NCBI RefSeq assembly: GCF_964340395.1
Contig: NC_135557.1
Span: 5,565,216-5,629,215, forward strand
DNA length: 64,000 bases
From: Glandiceps talaboti
Taxonomy: Eukaryota; Hemichordata; Enteropneusta; Spengelidae
Direction of reading: 5' to 3'
Position 1 is the first letter of the stretch, and every line of letters begins with the position of its first letter. Positions 38,923 through 50,473 of this stretch are shown here, in pieces. The notes beneath the pieces are model-generated. The model had not been told where the DNA came from. It saw only the letters and a program-made list of their open reading frames with translations, and did no database searches. The translations under genes were made by a program, and so were the position numbers.

Positions 38923-39018
38923 ATGGCAGAAAATGCACCTGCAAGGTTACAACAATATATGAGTGAACTCTTCCTCGAATGGCGAAAAAGACACACCACA
39001 ACTCTAATGCTGAAGTGA
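38923..39018 (+). CDS. Possible 31-codon micro-ORF behind the TATA promoter
   Basis: MAENAPARLQQYMSELFLEW plus 11 further residues, ending in LMLK. Context AAAATGG is a strong Kozak site, about 330 nt after the expected start of transcription. A 14-codon upstream frame (38861, MQPWMNNGTWTTDL) precedes it. The peptide is amphipathic with a basic end and matches no family I know. It may be a microprotein, the first coding piece of a spliced gene, or chance within a non-coding RNA. Confidence 0.25.
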   Translation: MAENAPARLQQYMSELFLEWRKRHTTTLMLK

Positions 39019-39826
39019 AAACTGACAGAACATGTAAACGTTGTAAATACGACCAATGGAAATTGATTTTGTTCTATGTGATCATGACACACGACCGAAA
39101 TCGTAGCCGTGACGGAAAATGGTCAAGTGAGCTTTAAAGAACATACGTAATAGAAACATAGAAGGAGGACAAACATAGGAGACTTCTAATAATTAAAAGG
39201 CGAAAACGAAGCAGAATTAAATCAAGAACACTCACGTTAGAAGCATAGGATGGACATAGATATAATTATAAGGTGTATTACTTATTCTGACTGTTACCAA
39301 TCATTTGTGAAATGTTGTGAATCGTTTAATTTTATCCCTATGACTCTAGTAGACTATTTTATCGTGAACAGCTGACTGCTCGGTTTAATTAATATGTAGC
39401 ATTATGTTGATGATCATTTCATAAGCTCAAAATATTGATGACATTTTTGTTTGTGAGTTTCTAGTGAAGCTTTTGTTGAAGTTTACTAGTATATGATTTC
39501 AGTGAGTTGAAGAACGATATTAATTGATATGTAATCACATACTGAAACGTAAAAGTAGTTATGATGATTGTAGATTTTAATAGAAGACTGTGACAACAGT
39601 ATTTCTACATCTTGACTGTTGATGAATTACTTCAATAGGTTGTTCATTCTGCGTATTACTTAAATCATGACCAATTGTCAAATAGTTATAATCCCAAACT
39701 AGAATGGAAATTTACTATCGATATCGACGGTTTCAAATGCAAATTACACCATATCTATTATCACTGAGATTGATAATATGAAATAATATATTTACTTTAT
39801 ACTACATATTAAAAACAGTTTCTTAC
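39019..39826. other. No gene recognised
   Basis: AT-rich. A basic open stretch (39163-39249) has no start codon or splice support. Confidence 0.4.
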
Positions 39827-40024
39827 CTTAACAACCTGTCAGAATTAGATATAGGGTTCTGGTGTTGATGAAAGGAACCAACTTGGGAGTATCATTGGAT
39901 TGGTTGGCTGATGGAACTGTGGCGTAGCAATCAGAGGGCTGATAGGAGTATCTCGGTGAAGGAATCTTGACGAAAGGACCTTGAATCGAAGACCGAGTAT
40001 GATGGCAGTGACGTTCAGAATAAT
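39827..40024 (-). other. Candidate non-coding 5' exon
   Basis: The 198-nt segment is flanked by acceptor TTTCTTCAACAG (exon starts at 40024) and donor AAG|GTAAGA (39826). All three frames contain a stop, so it would be untranslated. It lies on the same strand between the 43.5-kb first-exon candidate and the coding exon at 34059, so it may be 5' UTR of that gene. An alternative is a separate small gene starting at 40057. Confidence 0.35.
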
Positions 40025-43000
40025 CTGTTGAAGAAATGAGTATGAAGAACTAAACATTAGTAAAGGAGAAAAGTACTATAGCGGTTCTTTTTGCACGACC
40101 AAAACATTCTAGTTACCTACGAGTAACGTTTCACTTGACCAAGACGACAGGCTTTGTCAAACTCTCTGTTTGCTTGTCATACTGTTTGGTGGTATAGTAC
40201 TAAGTTTTACCGACCTGATGAATATTTTCAAGGATGTAGGGGAAAGTTTTTTTTTATAAAATGTTTATAACATTATTTTAAATAAATAGTTCTTATATAG
40301 CCGAGGACTTTTCCCCATTTAAAGACATCTAGGTATTTCAATTCACAGAAGCGTTTGACCACAAAACAACTTGTAATGATAATAATATTCTGAGAAAAAC
40401 ATATCTTAATATCAAATATTATGTCTCTGTTACTACATTTCATTGTCGGGCTCGGTAAAAGAAATAAACTAACATTTTTCCGTTTCATCGTCTGGCCAGA
40501 CAAAAGATCTTACTAGCATTGTAACATTTTCTTGTTGTATTTTCGGAAATAAATAAACTTTAACTTCTTTTTGTTAACTATCATAATACCATATCGTTGC
40601 CAAGTTACATAGAATCTCTTTCACTCATTTTCTGTCATTTTCACACCTATAAATTCCTTTCATATTATCTTTGTTTCATTTCACCTTTATCATCCCATGC
40701 CTATTAGATCTCACTCCCACTTTTAGTACATTTCCTGAAATCTGATATACTTTATACTTAAACACAACACTATTAGCAGAACAATTTTGTGTCATATCTT
40801 TATCAGACTTTTGTGTTTGTAGCTATTCCTAGTACTTATAAATGTATTCAGATATTTGTTTTATTTTCGAGTAACGCAATATTTTATTACATTATATTTT
40901 TATATAATAATCATGTCTTTCACTGTGATGAATCTAATGAAGACCTCTGCATTCTATATTTAATATTACACTTTGTTGGAAATAAAGACTGTAAGAATTA
41001 TTTTCCTATAGTAGCTTCAACAAAAATTATCATATTGTGTATTCACTGTAGTTTTATATAATTGCAATTTTAGGAACCATGGAGACGAATCCTGAACGAT
41101 TGTACTTCATATTCAGCATAACGTTTTGATAACGTGATATAAATTCATATTTTTTGTTGATTTGTTAATCAATTCATTTTTAGTTCAGTGCATGTCAATT
41201 GTCGAGAAGGCAGGGTGGTCTTTTTAAACACCTCATCTACTCACCCAAGGAAGGATTTGCCTCTCGTGACTACACTTGGCGAGCAAGTCAGCACCCCTGT
41301 CAAATTTCAACATTGTCTAAATACGAATTAAACCACCGCACGTCGAACTGATGACAGGTCAACTAAGTTGCTGAAGTAAATAGTTTTGTTGGCGAGCAGT
41401 ACTGATAAGAATTTGCTGAAATCAACAAGTAATATGTGGGTTGTATTATATCGAGTATTCTTTATCTATGTTCTTATCCTACTTCATCACGGCAAATTGT
41501 TAGTTTTATCTATTCTTAGTTACAGTTTAACTCTTTAAGGAGATAACCCGTGACAGTACGGTGCAATGTTAACGATAAATCGTGGTATCTACGTCGAACC
41601 TTAACAGTTGTGTATACTACTATACTACGTACTCAGTTGTCTGAGAATATGTGGGTTTTCTTTAAAAGTTAATATCAGTCACTTGAAAAAAATCACCATC
41701 CTGAGAAGTAAAATCTCTCAAATAATTTCAAACGAATTCTCTCTCGCCAGAATGATATTATTCCTACTTTGGCTGCCAGGGAATATTGAGAAGTTGTGGT
41801 CTGTGTAACTGCACCCAGTTAAAAAATCTAAGTCCAGTACAAATTTCAACGTGATCAGGGGACTGTTTACGTAGTTACTAAGTTAATGACAAAACATTGC
41901 ATCCGTTATCATATAAGTTTTCATTTTAATCAAATATTGCCAACTGATGTCGTTTAGTACCTTGTCCATCGTACCCCTCACTATACAGCTACACTCCATA
42001 TATCTACTTCCTTTGAACATTATTAGTGTACAGTTAATATATTCATATATTCATCCCTCCATTTGACATGGGTGTAAAATCATATAATTATTAATGTTAG
42101 CTTAACGTTTCTAAAATAATTGTAACGATATTTGTCGTCAACTGTCGATGGTCAAACCAATCATTTACGTACTGCATGTGGAGGATTAGTCACAATATGT
42201 TATAAGTTACATAGCACAGTCATTTGACAACATTGTGTAATCATGTGTTGTGTAAAACACATATGTATTTTGGAAATAATAATTAATTTAGAGATTAGTT
42301 AAGTTTCGTGGTATCGCCATTAAGTGCAGTTTGTACGGAGTGACACGTTTGCACCTTCATAAATAAATGACGAAAGGGTTGTCGACAGATGTCGAGTCTA
42401 TGCTTGTCAGAAAATACACACCACATATAGAAACTCTGAATTTCAAAAATGTAAAAATGTGTAACAGATTTTTACTTTATGAAGTTCAACATCTGGTTGT
42501 AGTTGTCGTCCAAACTTTTCAAAGATATCTACATGTACGATATTTACCGTATTGTAATAAGTACGTGTCTTCGATGCATGATTATCGACAGGGTAGATTA
42601 CGGAGTACTCAAAACAGAAATACCATCGTAATAATTATGAGACTGATATAATTTCAAGTCAACGACTACAGCTTTACAGTTCTTCTAGTACTTCAGCTGC
42701 TTTATTCAATTGTTCTTTTAACAGATTTTATTTAATCCTGTACATCACGGCTAATCTAATCAGAAAGCAGGACACTACGATAATAATACAGGAGTGTCGT
42801 ATTGAAATATTTTAAGATATTGCAGTGAAACTACAAACCATGTACCGAACGTGAAATAGTGAATTCGACATTCAGATTATTCTGTCAAAGCGATTTTATA
42901 TTCCCCGAGAATGTTTTGATGGGTTCGGTTATTCACTTTTGATAATCCCTTTTTTTGAATATCAATCGTTCAATATTTATTTGATAAAACTTACCAATGA

Positions 43001-43199
43001 ACTTCACCTCATTTAGAAGTGGTGGTTTGTAATATACCTTTTTTACACCTGTGTTCTTATATATCCTGACTGTACGTAAAACACGTCTTGTTGTCAAGTG
43101 ACATGTTTAATACTTCAAGCTAAAGCATCGCCCCCTGACCAGCCATACATTTAAACTCAACTATCATCTACAGTATCAGTTTACTCTCCTAATTTTAAT
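40025..43199. other. Long AT-rich non-coding stretch
   Basis: No supported exon. Around 41230-41300 a GTGAGT donor-like site on the minus strand with its left context (GAGAGGCAAA) recurs at 52740-52760, consistent with an older extension of the 43/53-kb duplication. Confidence 0.4.
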
Positions 43200-43467
43200 A
43201 CAATATTTCCCACTGTTGTCAGGATGGTGGTGATAAAATTAATGTTTTGTAGTCAGAGTAACCGAACTGAATTAGCTGACCTATCGATATGAATATTTAA
43301 TGTTAAGATAGCAGTATAAGAAATTATTAACGATACAAGTATCAATATGTTAGACCTACTTGTACTTCAACAACTTGGACTAACATAAATAACAAAAGTT
43401 AACTTTACAATTTACACACGGAATATACAATATTTTATAGACAGGAAATAAGACGACAGTGACATAC

Positions 43468-43620
43468 CTGGATAATATGATGTCAATGTTGTCGAGGTGT
43501 GACGTTCACAATTACACAATTAACCGATAAACTCGAATCATGAAAGGAACTGGGACGGTGTAGACGTTGTGTAGCCAAGTGAGTGGTGTATCACCTGTAC
43601 ACTGTGAAATCATTCGACTC
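43468..43620 (-). other. Candidate first exon, copy A
   Basis: Ends in donor CCAG|GTATGT at 43468-43467, with the transcription start assumed about 43620 beside the promoter. An ATG-led frame runs MISQCTGDTPLTWLHNVYTV then stops after a GTT TAT CGG segment, so it is 5' UTR or a short upstream frame. Its duplicate at 53308 also keeps a donor (CAG|GTAGGT). Confidence 0.35.
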
Positions 43621-43637
43621 TACAGGTACGAACACTA

Positions 43638-43660
43638 TCACGTGACTACACCAACCAATC
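43638..43660 (-). promoter_or_regulatory. E-box and inverted CCAAT promoter, copy A
   Basis: TCACGTGA (43638-43645) and, ten bases away, CCAATC (43655-43660, read as ATTGG on the minus strand). Both are kept in copy B. This is typical of TATA-less promoters bound by bHLH-type and NF-Y factors. Confidence 0.45.
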
Positions 43661-43784
43661 ACAGTATGTACGTACTCAAGTAAAAGGTCAATAGCTATCT
43701 AACGACAGCTTGTCACATCAATTATTACCATTCAACATACAGATTTGTTTTGTATTTTCCAACTTCTCTCATCTGAGAAGTCAA

Positions 43785-43818
43785 GTGTGGAACACAGTGA
43801 TATATACAAAAGACAGGC

Positions 43819-43849
<31 letters not shown>

Positions 43850-43915
43850 TAGTCGCAGATCGACAGACAGTCATTCTGATCAAATGGAAAACTACTATAT
43901 CAGTAATGTATCAGA
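43785..43915. repeat. Dispersed repeat with internal (GACA)n, copy 1
   Basis: GTGGAACACAGTGATATA, then (ACAG)n, then TCATTCTGATCAAATGGAAA and AACTACTATATCAGT. The same order occurs at 51545-51690 and 56690-56830, so the microsatellite travels inside a mobile or duplicated element rather than arising three times. Confidence 0.65.
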
Positions 43916-43982
43916 CATCAGACAAAATGTTTAATAATAATTATATAATACTATTATGATACTGGTATATAATAACTCAGGT

Positions 43983-44392
43983 GGTGGCAGTCCCTGACGA
44001 AGCGGGTACACATGCTTGTTAGAAATTTCATGGAAAAGGTTTTTTTTCATCGGTCATCTAGTCCGTGGAATCGTGAAAAGGGGTACTTTTTCAGATCACC
44101 CTCTCAGAATAGGGCTAGGATGCCCCTTTTATACTCTCTCTCAGAAGAAACTTCCCGACGAAGGCCTGGTGACGAAGCTCTCGTAATCCAGAATAGTATT
44201 GAATTGCAAACATCAAGGCGAAGAGTGTACATGCAGTGTATGGATTATTAAAGTGTACATCAAGGTAAAATCTCCCGAATTTCGGAAATAAGATGGTGTT
44301 TTTTGTAGTGATTTTCTCCAAGATACACTAAAAAGGAGTTTTTTTCATTGTAATATTCCGGGCAAATGAGTCCATCTAGGGACTGCTACCGC
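43983..44392. mobile_element. Possible short foldback element, about 410 bp
   Basis: Ends GGTGGCAGTCCCTGA and, inverted, TCTAGGGACTGCTACC. TGACGAAG recurs inside. No coding capacity. Weakly supported. Confidence 0.3.
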
Positions 44393-45905
44393 CGGGGAAA
44401 ATAATGCCTTAATTTGAAATTTTACTAACGCATTATTTAGGCATGTCTAAAGCTTGAACTGAAAACCAAGCACTCAGGTGTTTATTCGTTGTAATAAAGT
44501 AGCATTGTCTAGTTGCATTTATGGTTGGACCCAGTTGACTAGTAAGGGAAACAAACAAGTCCAAACTTGTATTAACGGTGTTTTGTGGCTTACAGCCAGA
44601 TACCTGTCGGAATGTTCTGATAACCTTTTAACCCTTTGCTAAAACGACACACATATATCATATGGCATGTGATACACTCATCATCGATCAATTAATGTGT
44701 TAGGGGCAACATCAAAAGTTCAATATAATATATCTAACTTAATTGCTTAAGTTAGGTCCCAGACCCCCCCACCCCCCCATCTAACTTAACTGACCTAAAA
44801 TTGAAAATCGTTTCAGACTCATACTGTATACTTCCACTTTCAAACAACGTACCAATATAATACTGAATTATAAATAAAATAGAAAACCATTTTAACTCAG
44901 AAAAATACTTTTATTGAAAACCAACAGAACACAACAACACTGAATTTACACGTCAAGTCACATTGATTACTAATACTGGTATGTCTGGTTTCACTTTCTT
45001 TTTTGAAATGGGAGACATTTCGTGACTGGGTGTAGGCTCATCAGCAACACTTTAATCGGATGATTTTTGTTTAACTGAAAAATACAGGGCCGGTCGGGAA
45101 AGTGTAGGAATCGCCTTTGTTAACTAGTTCGACTAAATTGATTTTACAGATAGATTTGATTCATAAAACTTGACAAGATGTTTTGCAAACAGCAGGATAC
45201 CACTTCCCATTAAAGGCCATTCCAAAGATTAGATCGGATGAAGTAACCATTTTCACTGGAGTAAAGAACTATATGTAGTAACATTGCAATTCAAACTGTA
45301 AAACATTTAACTGTCTCTGCAAAACATAATTTCAACTAGAAATTGTATTTACCAGCTCTCATGCTTTTTAGCCTTCAAGTTGTTTCTGTCGAGTCGTATA
45401 TATTCGCACGTTTCCGTTGATTTTGACTGTGACATCGCACCACGACAGTGATGAACACGTTGACGCGGCGGCCACGGCTTTCACATGCATGTTCCAACTA
45501 TCATCTACAAACATCTATAAATCTGTTTGAAATTGCTAAACTATTGCTGAATAATTATTTCAGGCGATCGAACTTTTGATTTTCACGAAGGATTGAATCA
45601 ACATCAGTCGAACGATCAACTTGTTGCGAGTGTAGAAATAAACATTCGCAATACCACGCTATCTACGACAATTTAGTCCAAGTTGAGAGGTCACATCAAA
45701 CATGACATCTCATCGGTAATTTCCGGATTTACATTCGTATTTGTTTCACGTTATAACTTATGGCCTAACTTAGAACCTTCGCGTAGGTGGATTTTGGCAA
45801 CGTATTCTCCACATAATCTATTGAAATCAATTATCGTGGAGGTCCTTTAAAATTTACCACTACGATTGCACGATCGTCTCTGATCACGTACCCACTGTGA
45901 CTTCG
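44393..45905. other. Non-coding stretch with foldback-related arm
   Basis: 44590-44710 resembles one terminus of the 35-kb foldback element. An AATAAA on the minus strand near 44910 could be a polyadenylation signal for the decayed frame that ends at 45906. A C-rich run lies at 44764-44780. Confidence 0.4.
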
Positions 45906-46391
45906 TTAACTTTCAAACATATTTTTAACGTATTTCAAAATAGATTGTTTCGACTCGACCTCCTGGGACATGAACTCGGCTAATGACCGTCGATCATTTT
46001 TGTATTTGGCATGCCACAACTTCGTTGCGCTTTCCTGTACACCGGCCCGGGATTTGCCCTGTTGTTCTTTGATATTTAACTCCCAAATCTTGTTCGCTAG
46101 TTTCTGAAAGTCGTTCGAAGGGCATTTATAAATTGTGTGAGGAGAACATATATGGACCAGAAAATTGTACGAACCCTTCGTGTCTCGACGACGCCAACTG
46201 ATGAAATGTGCGTACGCACACTCTGGATACCCACCTCGTTCCCAAATACCTATTTTGCAGCAAATTTGAAAGCTGAACCGCGTACCGCTGATAAATCGGA
46301 CCGACTGTACGCAGTTTTTAGGTAAAAGCAGCCTTGAAATCGTACTAAATTTGCCAAGTATGGCGTTAAATCGTTTTTGACGGTTGAGAAA
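45906..46391 (-). pseudogene. Unidentified open frame without ATG, probably decayed coding sequence
   Basis: 162 codons are open on the minus strand and end at TAA 45908-45906, with no ATG until near the end. Coding-like composition is strongest from 46253 to 45906: IWERGGYPECAYAHFISWRR, later NFLVHICSPHTIYKC, NKIWELNIKEQQGKS and FMSQEVESKQSILKYVKN. From 46410 to 46254 a neighbouring frame looks more coding (NDLTPYLANLVRFQGCFYLK, then SDLSAVRGSAFKFAAK), and before 46392 a third does (RHSGDRYDHIRGDV). This is best explained by two frameshifts in a once continuous frame. No family is recognised. A domesticated or dead transposon gene, or a host gene tail, is possible. Confidence 0.4.
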
Positions 46392-46711
46392 TTATTTTGG
46401 CCAAAACCCCCCCACCCCCAAACTAAAGCAATTAAGTTTTTTTGTAAACATCGATCTTTTGACGTCGCCCCTTATATGATCGTATCTATCTCCACTGTGT
46501 CTAACCATATTCTGTTCAATTAAAGTCGTAGTTAATAATCTGTTAAGGCACGGGGAATAGGACGAATAGTTATTTTTTGTTGATTTTCCGGATTTGTAAT
46601 AATATTTTCTTATATTCTTATTTAATCTGTATTTCAAATAGAGTTTAAAATATTGCCATCAAAGCTCTTGTTTCCTCTCACTGTTTTTTTTTTCAATTTC
46701 CTACCGTTAGC

Positions 46712-47076
46712 ACTCTTATCGGAGTTTATTAGATGGGCACAAACGCGATGTTGTTCCATTTTATAAACATCTTGGGATCATTATGTCGAGTAGCGGTATA
46801 TGGTATTTAGTCAGAAAACCCTTGCAGCGCAAGCAAGCAAAGCTATGTTTATGGTTAAAAAACCATCTTGCAAAACTTGGAGATATACCAGTCAAAATTT
46901 CCATCAAAGTTTTTGATGGAGAAATACTACCGATACTAAACTATGCAGCGGAGACTTGGGGGTTTCATAAAGCAAGTGATATTGAACGTGTACATAGTAA
47001 AGGTTTACGTTACATTTTGGGTTTAAGTCAACATACGCCAAATTTTGTTTCCCTTGCTGAAACGGGTCGTTTACAA
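46712..47076 (+). mobile_element. Outer non-LTR retrotransposon, left part (RT thumb/C-terminal region)
   Basis: Frame reads PFYKHLGIIMSSSGIW, then KLCLWLKNHLAKLG, VKISIKVFDGEILPILNYAA, ETWGF, and VHSKGLRYILGLSQHTPN, the typical region after the RT palm in non-LTR elements. It is broken at about 47076 by the (ATT)n tail of an oppositely oriented element and resumes at about 50474. It is 5' truncated, with a stop just upstream of 46712. Confidence 0.7.
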
Positions 47077-47252
47077 TTATTATTATTATTATTATTTTAA
47101 TTTCTTAGAAAACGCACTACACATACGTCACAGTGCGATGTACAGAAACTCTAAAAAGAATATGCAAAATTTAAAAATACACATTGCAAGTGGTAGGGTA
47201 AAGAACACACAGTCCTGAGGTGAAATAAATGTACAGCAAAGCAAAAAACGAA

Positions 47253-48203
47253 TCACTGATAATACATATTAAAAAGATAGGTTTTCAAACCGCGTTTAAA
47301 AGACTCAACATTCCTTGCAGTACGAATCTCTACAGGTAACTTATTCCACAGTGATGGCGCGCAAACTGAAAAGGCTCTCTGGCCGTATGTCTTACTGAAT
47401 GTACCGCGGGGTGGAATCAGACGTAACTTGTCTGCAGAGCGGAGATCTCTAGAAGGAACATACTGCTCTATCAGCTCTGTCAAATACACTGGTGCAAAGC
47501 CTCTAATTACTTTAAAAGTAATTAACATAACCTTGAACTTAATACGTGCTTCTACTGGCAGCCAATGTAAATCAACTAATACAGGTGTAATATGGTCAAA
47601 TTTACGGGAACGACTAACTAAACGTGCTGCAGCGTTTTGAAGAGATTGCAAACGGTGAAGCTGATCTTTGTTAATTCCATACAAGAGACTATTACAATAA
47701 TCTAACTGAGTTGTTACAAATGCGTGGATCAATGTCTCGGTAGTGTCCTGATCGAGAAGTTTACGGATCTTGCCAATTCTGTATAATGCGAAGTGGGCTT
47801 TTCTACAAACTTGGTTTATGTGATCGGACATAGCACCATTCCTGTTTAAAATCATGCCAAGATTACGGACCGAGTTCGAAGGGATAATATCAATGTCACC
47901 GACCCTTAGGCTAGACAGTTCCGTTGCATCAGGTTTCAAGCTTGACGAGAAATGGACAACTTCCGTTTTGTCATCGTTCAGAATGAGTAGATTTGACTGC
48001 ATCCAGCCACGTACATCATCGATACATTCCTCGAGAGAGGTACGTACATCATCTGGTTGCCTACAAACAACATAGACTTCGGAGTCGTCGGCATACATCA
48101 TGCAATCCAGACCATGACCTTCGATGATATCCTCCAAAGGTGATGTATATAGTGTGAAAAGGATTGGTCCAAGTACCGATCCCTGTGGAACACCGTACTT
48201 CAT
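47253..48203 (-). pseudogene. Reverse transcriptase palm/thumb and C-terminal region
   Basis: 316 codons: YGVPQGSVLGPILFTLY, then the catalytic MMYADDSEVYV, LNDDKTEVVHFSS, LGMILNRNGAM, LDYCNSLLYGI, LHWLPVEARIKFK and the terminal SFKRGLKTYLF. The catalytic YADD is intact. Apart from the upstream stop, this part could still be functional in sequence. Confidence 0.85.
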
Positions 48204-48305
48204 TGTCGAACTGGCCGATGTTACATTGCCGACTTTGACACACTGATTACGATCTGACAGATATGATCGGAACCAGGACAGAACGGTGCCAGTTATGCCG
48301 AATCT

Positions 48306-48959
48306 TTATTGCAGTCTATTTAATAGAATGTCATGATCGATCGTATCGAACGCAGCCGACAAATCCAACATGATGAGAACGACGTCCATTTTATCGTTTA
48401 GGGCACGCATGATGTCATTATGCACCCGTAATAGAGCTGTTTCGGTGCTGTGATTAGGACGATATGCACTTTGGCGCTTTGCGAATAGATTAAACCTGGT
48501 AAGATGGCTATGTAGTTGTTGTGCAACAATTCTTTCAAGAACTTTTGAAAGAAATGGAAGATTTGACACTGGTCTATAACTCTTCAGCATATTCTTGTCA
48601 AGGTCCGGTTTTTTCAGGAGTGGCCGAATAATGGCGGATTTGAAGTGAGATGGGACAATGCCTGTCCTGAGCGAACAATTAAAAAAGTCAACCAAGAAAG
48701 GTGTGAGGGTGTTGATAGACTTCTTGATAATGTCCGATGGTAAGACATCGAGGTCGCAAGACTTCGCGGAGGATTGTTTCACGATTGTTTTAACCTGATC
48801 GGCTATAACAGGATTAAAGTCAGTGAATACATGGGATGGTAGGATAACGTGGGAGTCATCCTGTTGAACGACAAGTCCGTTTCGAAGCATGGCTACCTTG
48901 GATTCGAAGTAGGTGAGAAATTCTGATGGCAAGTCCGTGAGAGGGATATTATTTGGCAA
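48306..48959 (-). pseudogene. Reverse transcriptase, fingers and first palm motifs
   Basis: 217 codons with PLLKKPDLDK, SYRPVSNLPFLSKVLERIVA and the first catalytic aspartate in LDLSAAFDTIDH. It ends at an in-frame TAA (48308-48306) after LLNRLQ. The same frame then runs straight on to the next segment, so this is a nonsense mutation rather than a natural end. Confidence 0.8.
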
Positions 48960-49147
48960 GGCTTTGCTATTACTTGCATTCGCATTGGAAAGTTCACAAC
49001 GATGTTAAAAAGTTTCCTAGAGTCAGCCTCTTGGATACGACGTTGATGGTAACTAGTTTTCACGTGATCACAACGACGAAAGTAATCAGATCGCATGGAG
49101 ATGAAAATTTGTCGATCTATCTCAAGCTGTGTATTTCGCCATTTCAT

Positions 49148-50170
49148 TTATAGACGCCGTACATTTTTCCTGTGTAGTAGAAGTTCCTCAGTGTACCAAG
49201 GTGCTCGGACTTTATCGATTATTACTTTAGTCGTAACAGGGACAACTTCATCTAACACGTATGTAGCAGTCGAGTGGAAAAATTCTGATAGTATTTCAGA
49301 ATAGGCGTCGCGCGGATAATCAGAGAATTTGGCTGCCAGCTTGACTTGAAAATCATTAATATTCATCTTATGATAGTTCCGGCGAGAAGTAATGACTCTG
49401 GAGTTCGGTGGGCGCTGTACTTTCATGCTGAAAAGGACGAGGCTGTGATCGGAGATGAGAGAGTCGTCGATCCTGATAGAATGTAAAAACTGGTCAGCTG
49501 ATCTTGTGATAAGCAAATCGAGAGTGTGTCCTTTGATATGTGTTGAACCATGGACATGCTGTTGCAACCCCATCGACTGGAGTAAGTTTAAGAGTTTGAT
49601 AGTGTCCGGTGAACTGATGTCGTCAAAGTGGAAGTTAAAATCGCCAGCGATGACAAGATGACCTGGTAAAGTTACGGCGCTTTCGAGAAGAGTTGAAAAT
49701 TCGGAGATAAACTGATTTATAGTTGCAGTGTTGTTCGATGACTTTGGTGGTCGATAGATAGTGATAATGTTCAGGAGTTGACTAGATGAACGGAGAGTTG
49801 TATTTAACGATTCAAATGATTGGAATGCGCAAGAATGCTTTTCAACAACGCGAAGATTAGATCTTGTTATAACAGCCACACCACCACCCTTCCGTTTAGC
49901 CCGAGGTTGCTGGTGGATGTTGTAACCACTGATCGAAGAATGGAACTCCGCCAAAATTGGATCAGACTGACTTTTGATCCAGGTTTCTGTGATTATTAGA
50001 ATGTCAAGCTGTTTCTCGACCAAGGTTGTCACCATGGCAGCGATTTTCCCGTTCATAGAGCGCGCGTTCCATAGTGCTGCATTCAGCTGCAATTTCTTGA
50101 AACAAGTAGAAATCCTCGGGATTTTCACCAGAACAGAATTAATCATTGCTAGACAAATTAAGATTGTCAA
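49148..50170 (-). pseudogene. Endonuclease domain of the CR1/L2-type element
   Basis: A 340-codon frame with the exonuclease-endonuclease-phosphatase fold signature: N-terminal ALWNARSMNGK, ILIITETWI, a Tyr-Arg-Pro-Pro loop (ITIYRPPK), catalytic AGDFNFHFDD, and C-terminal SDHSLVLFS. These are the expected Asn, Glu, Asp-Asn and Asp-His catalytic residues of the target-nicking enzyme. The frame ends by frameshift, and coding continues in another frame (49147-48893) toward the RT. Confidence 0.8.
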
Positions 50171-50300
50171 GTATTGATTTAAGTTATTAAATTTGAGACC
50201 AGATACTATTCTGCCTGTATGCTATAAGTATCAATATGAAAAAGCTGAAAATAATGTAAAATTGTTGGGTCCTTGACGTTAAATATTTGTTATGTATTAT

Positions 50301-50384
50301 CGGCTTTGGTGAGGTATGGCTGATGCAGGGTGTTGGCAATCTATCGGCCTTGGTGAGGTATGGGTGATGTAGGGTGTTGGAAAT
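50301..50384. repeat. Two tandem copies of a 44-bp unit
   Basis: CGGCTTTGGTGAGGTATGGC and CGGCCTTGGTGAGGTATGGG begin the two copies, 44 bp apart. Confidence 0.85.
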
Positions 50385-50473
50385 GAAAACTGCTAATATC
50401 ATTGTATTCAGATAAATGTGTAAGGATATCAATAGACAATTAATACAAGGTGAAATGTCAGAAAACTTCTAAA

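Larger units (their letters stand above)
43200..43735. repeat. Segmental duplication, copy A (partner 53050-53580)
   Basis: Collinear with 53050-53580 in the same orientation at an offset of about 9.84 kb, with roughly nine of ten bases matching by eye. It contains the promoter and first-exon candidate on the minus strand. Copy A continues into a GACA repeat; copy B does not. Confidence 0.85.
47075..50450 (-). mobile_element. CR1/L2-type non-LTR retrotransposon inserted in another retrotransposon
   Basis: The minus-strand element contains an apurinic-type endonuclease followed by reverse transcriptase and ends in an (AAT)n tail (47077-47099 on the plus strand). The family assignment rests on domain order, the VPQGSVLGP and YADD motifs, the C-terminal SFKRGLKTYLF motif and the short-repeat tail. 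The 5' limit lies between 50180 and 50474; no ORF1 is seen, so it is probably 5' truncated. A 44-bp tandem pair (50301-50384) may belong to its 5' region. It carries frameshifts and a stop, so it is not autonomous. Confidence 0.85.

Noticed and set aside
38702-39092. Minus-strand frames of 99 and 81 codons opposite the TATA promoter transcript
   Set aside because: Overlapping frames without splice sites or recognisable motifs; the plus-strand promoter evidence is stronger.
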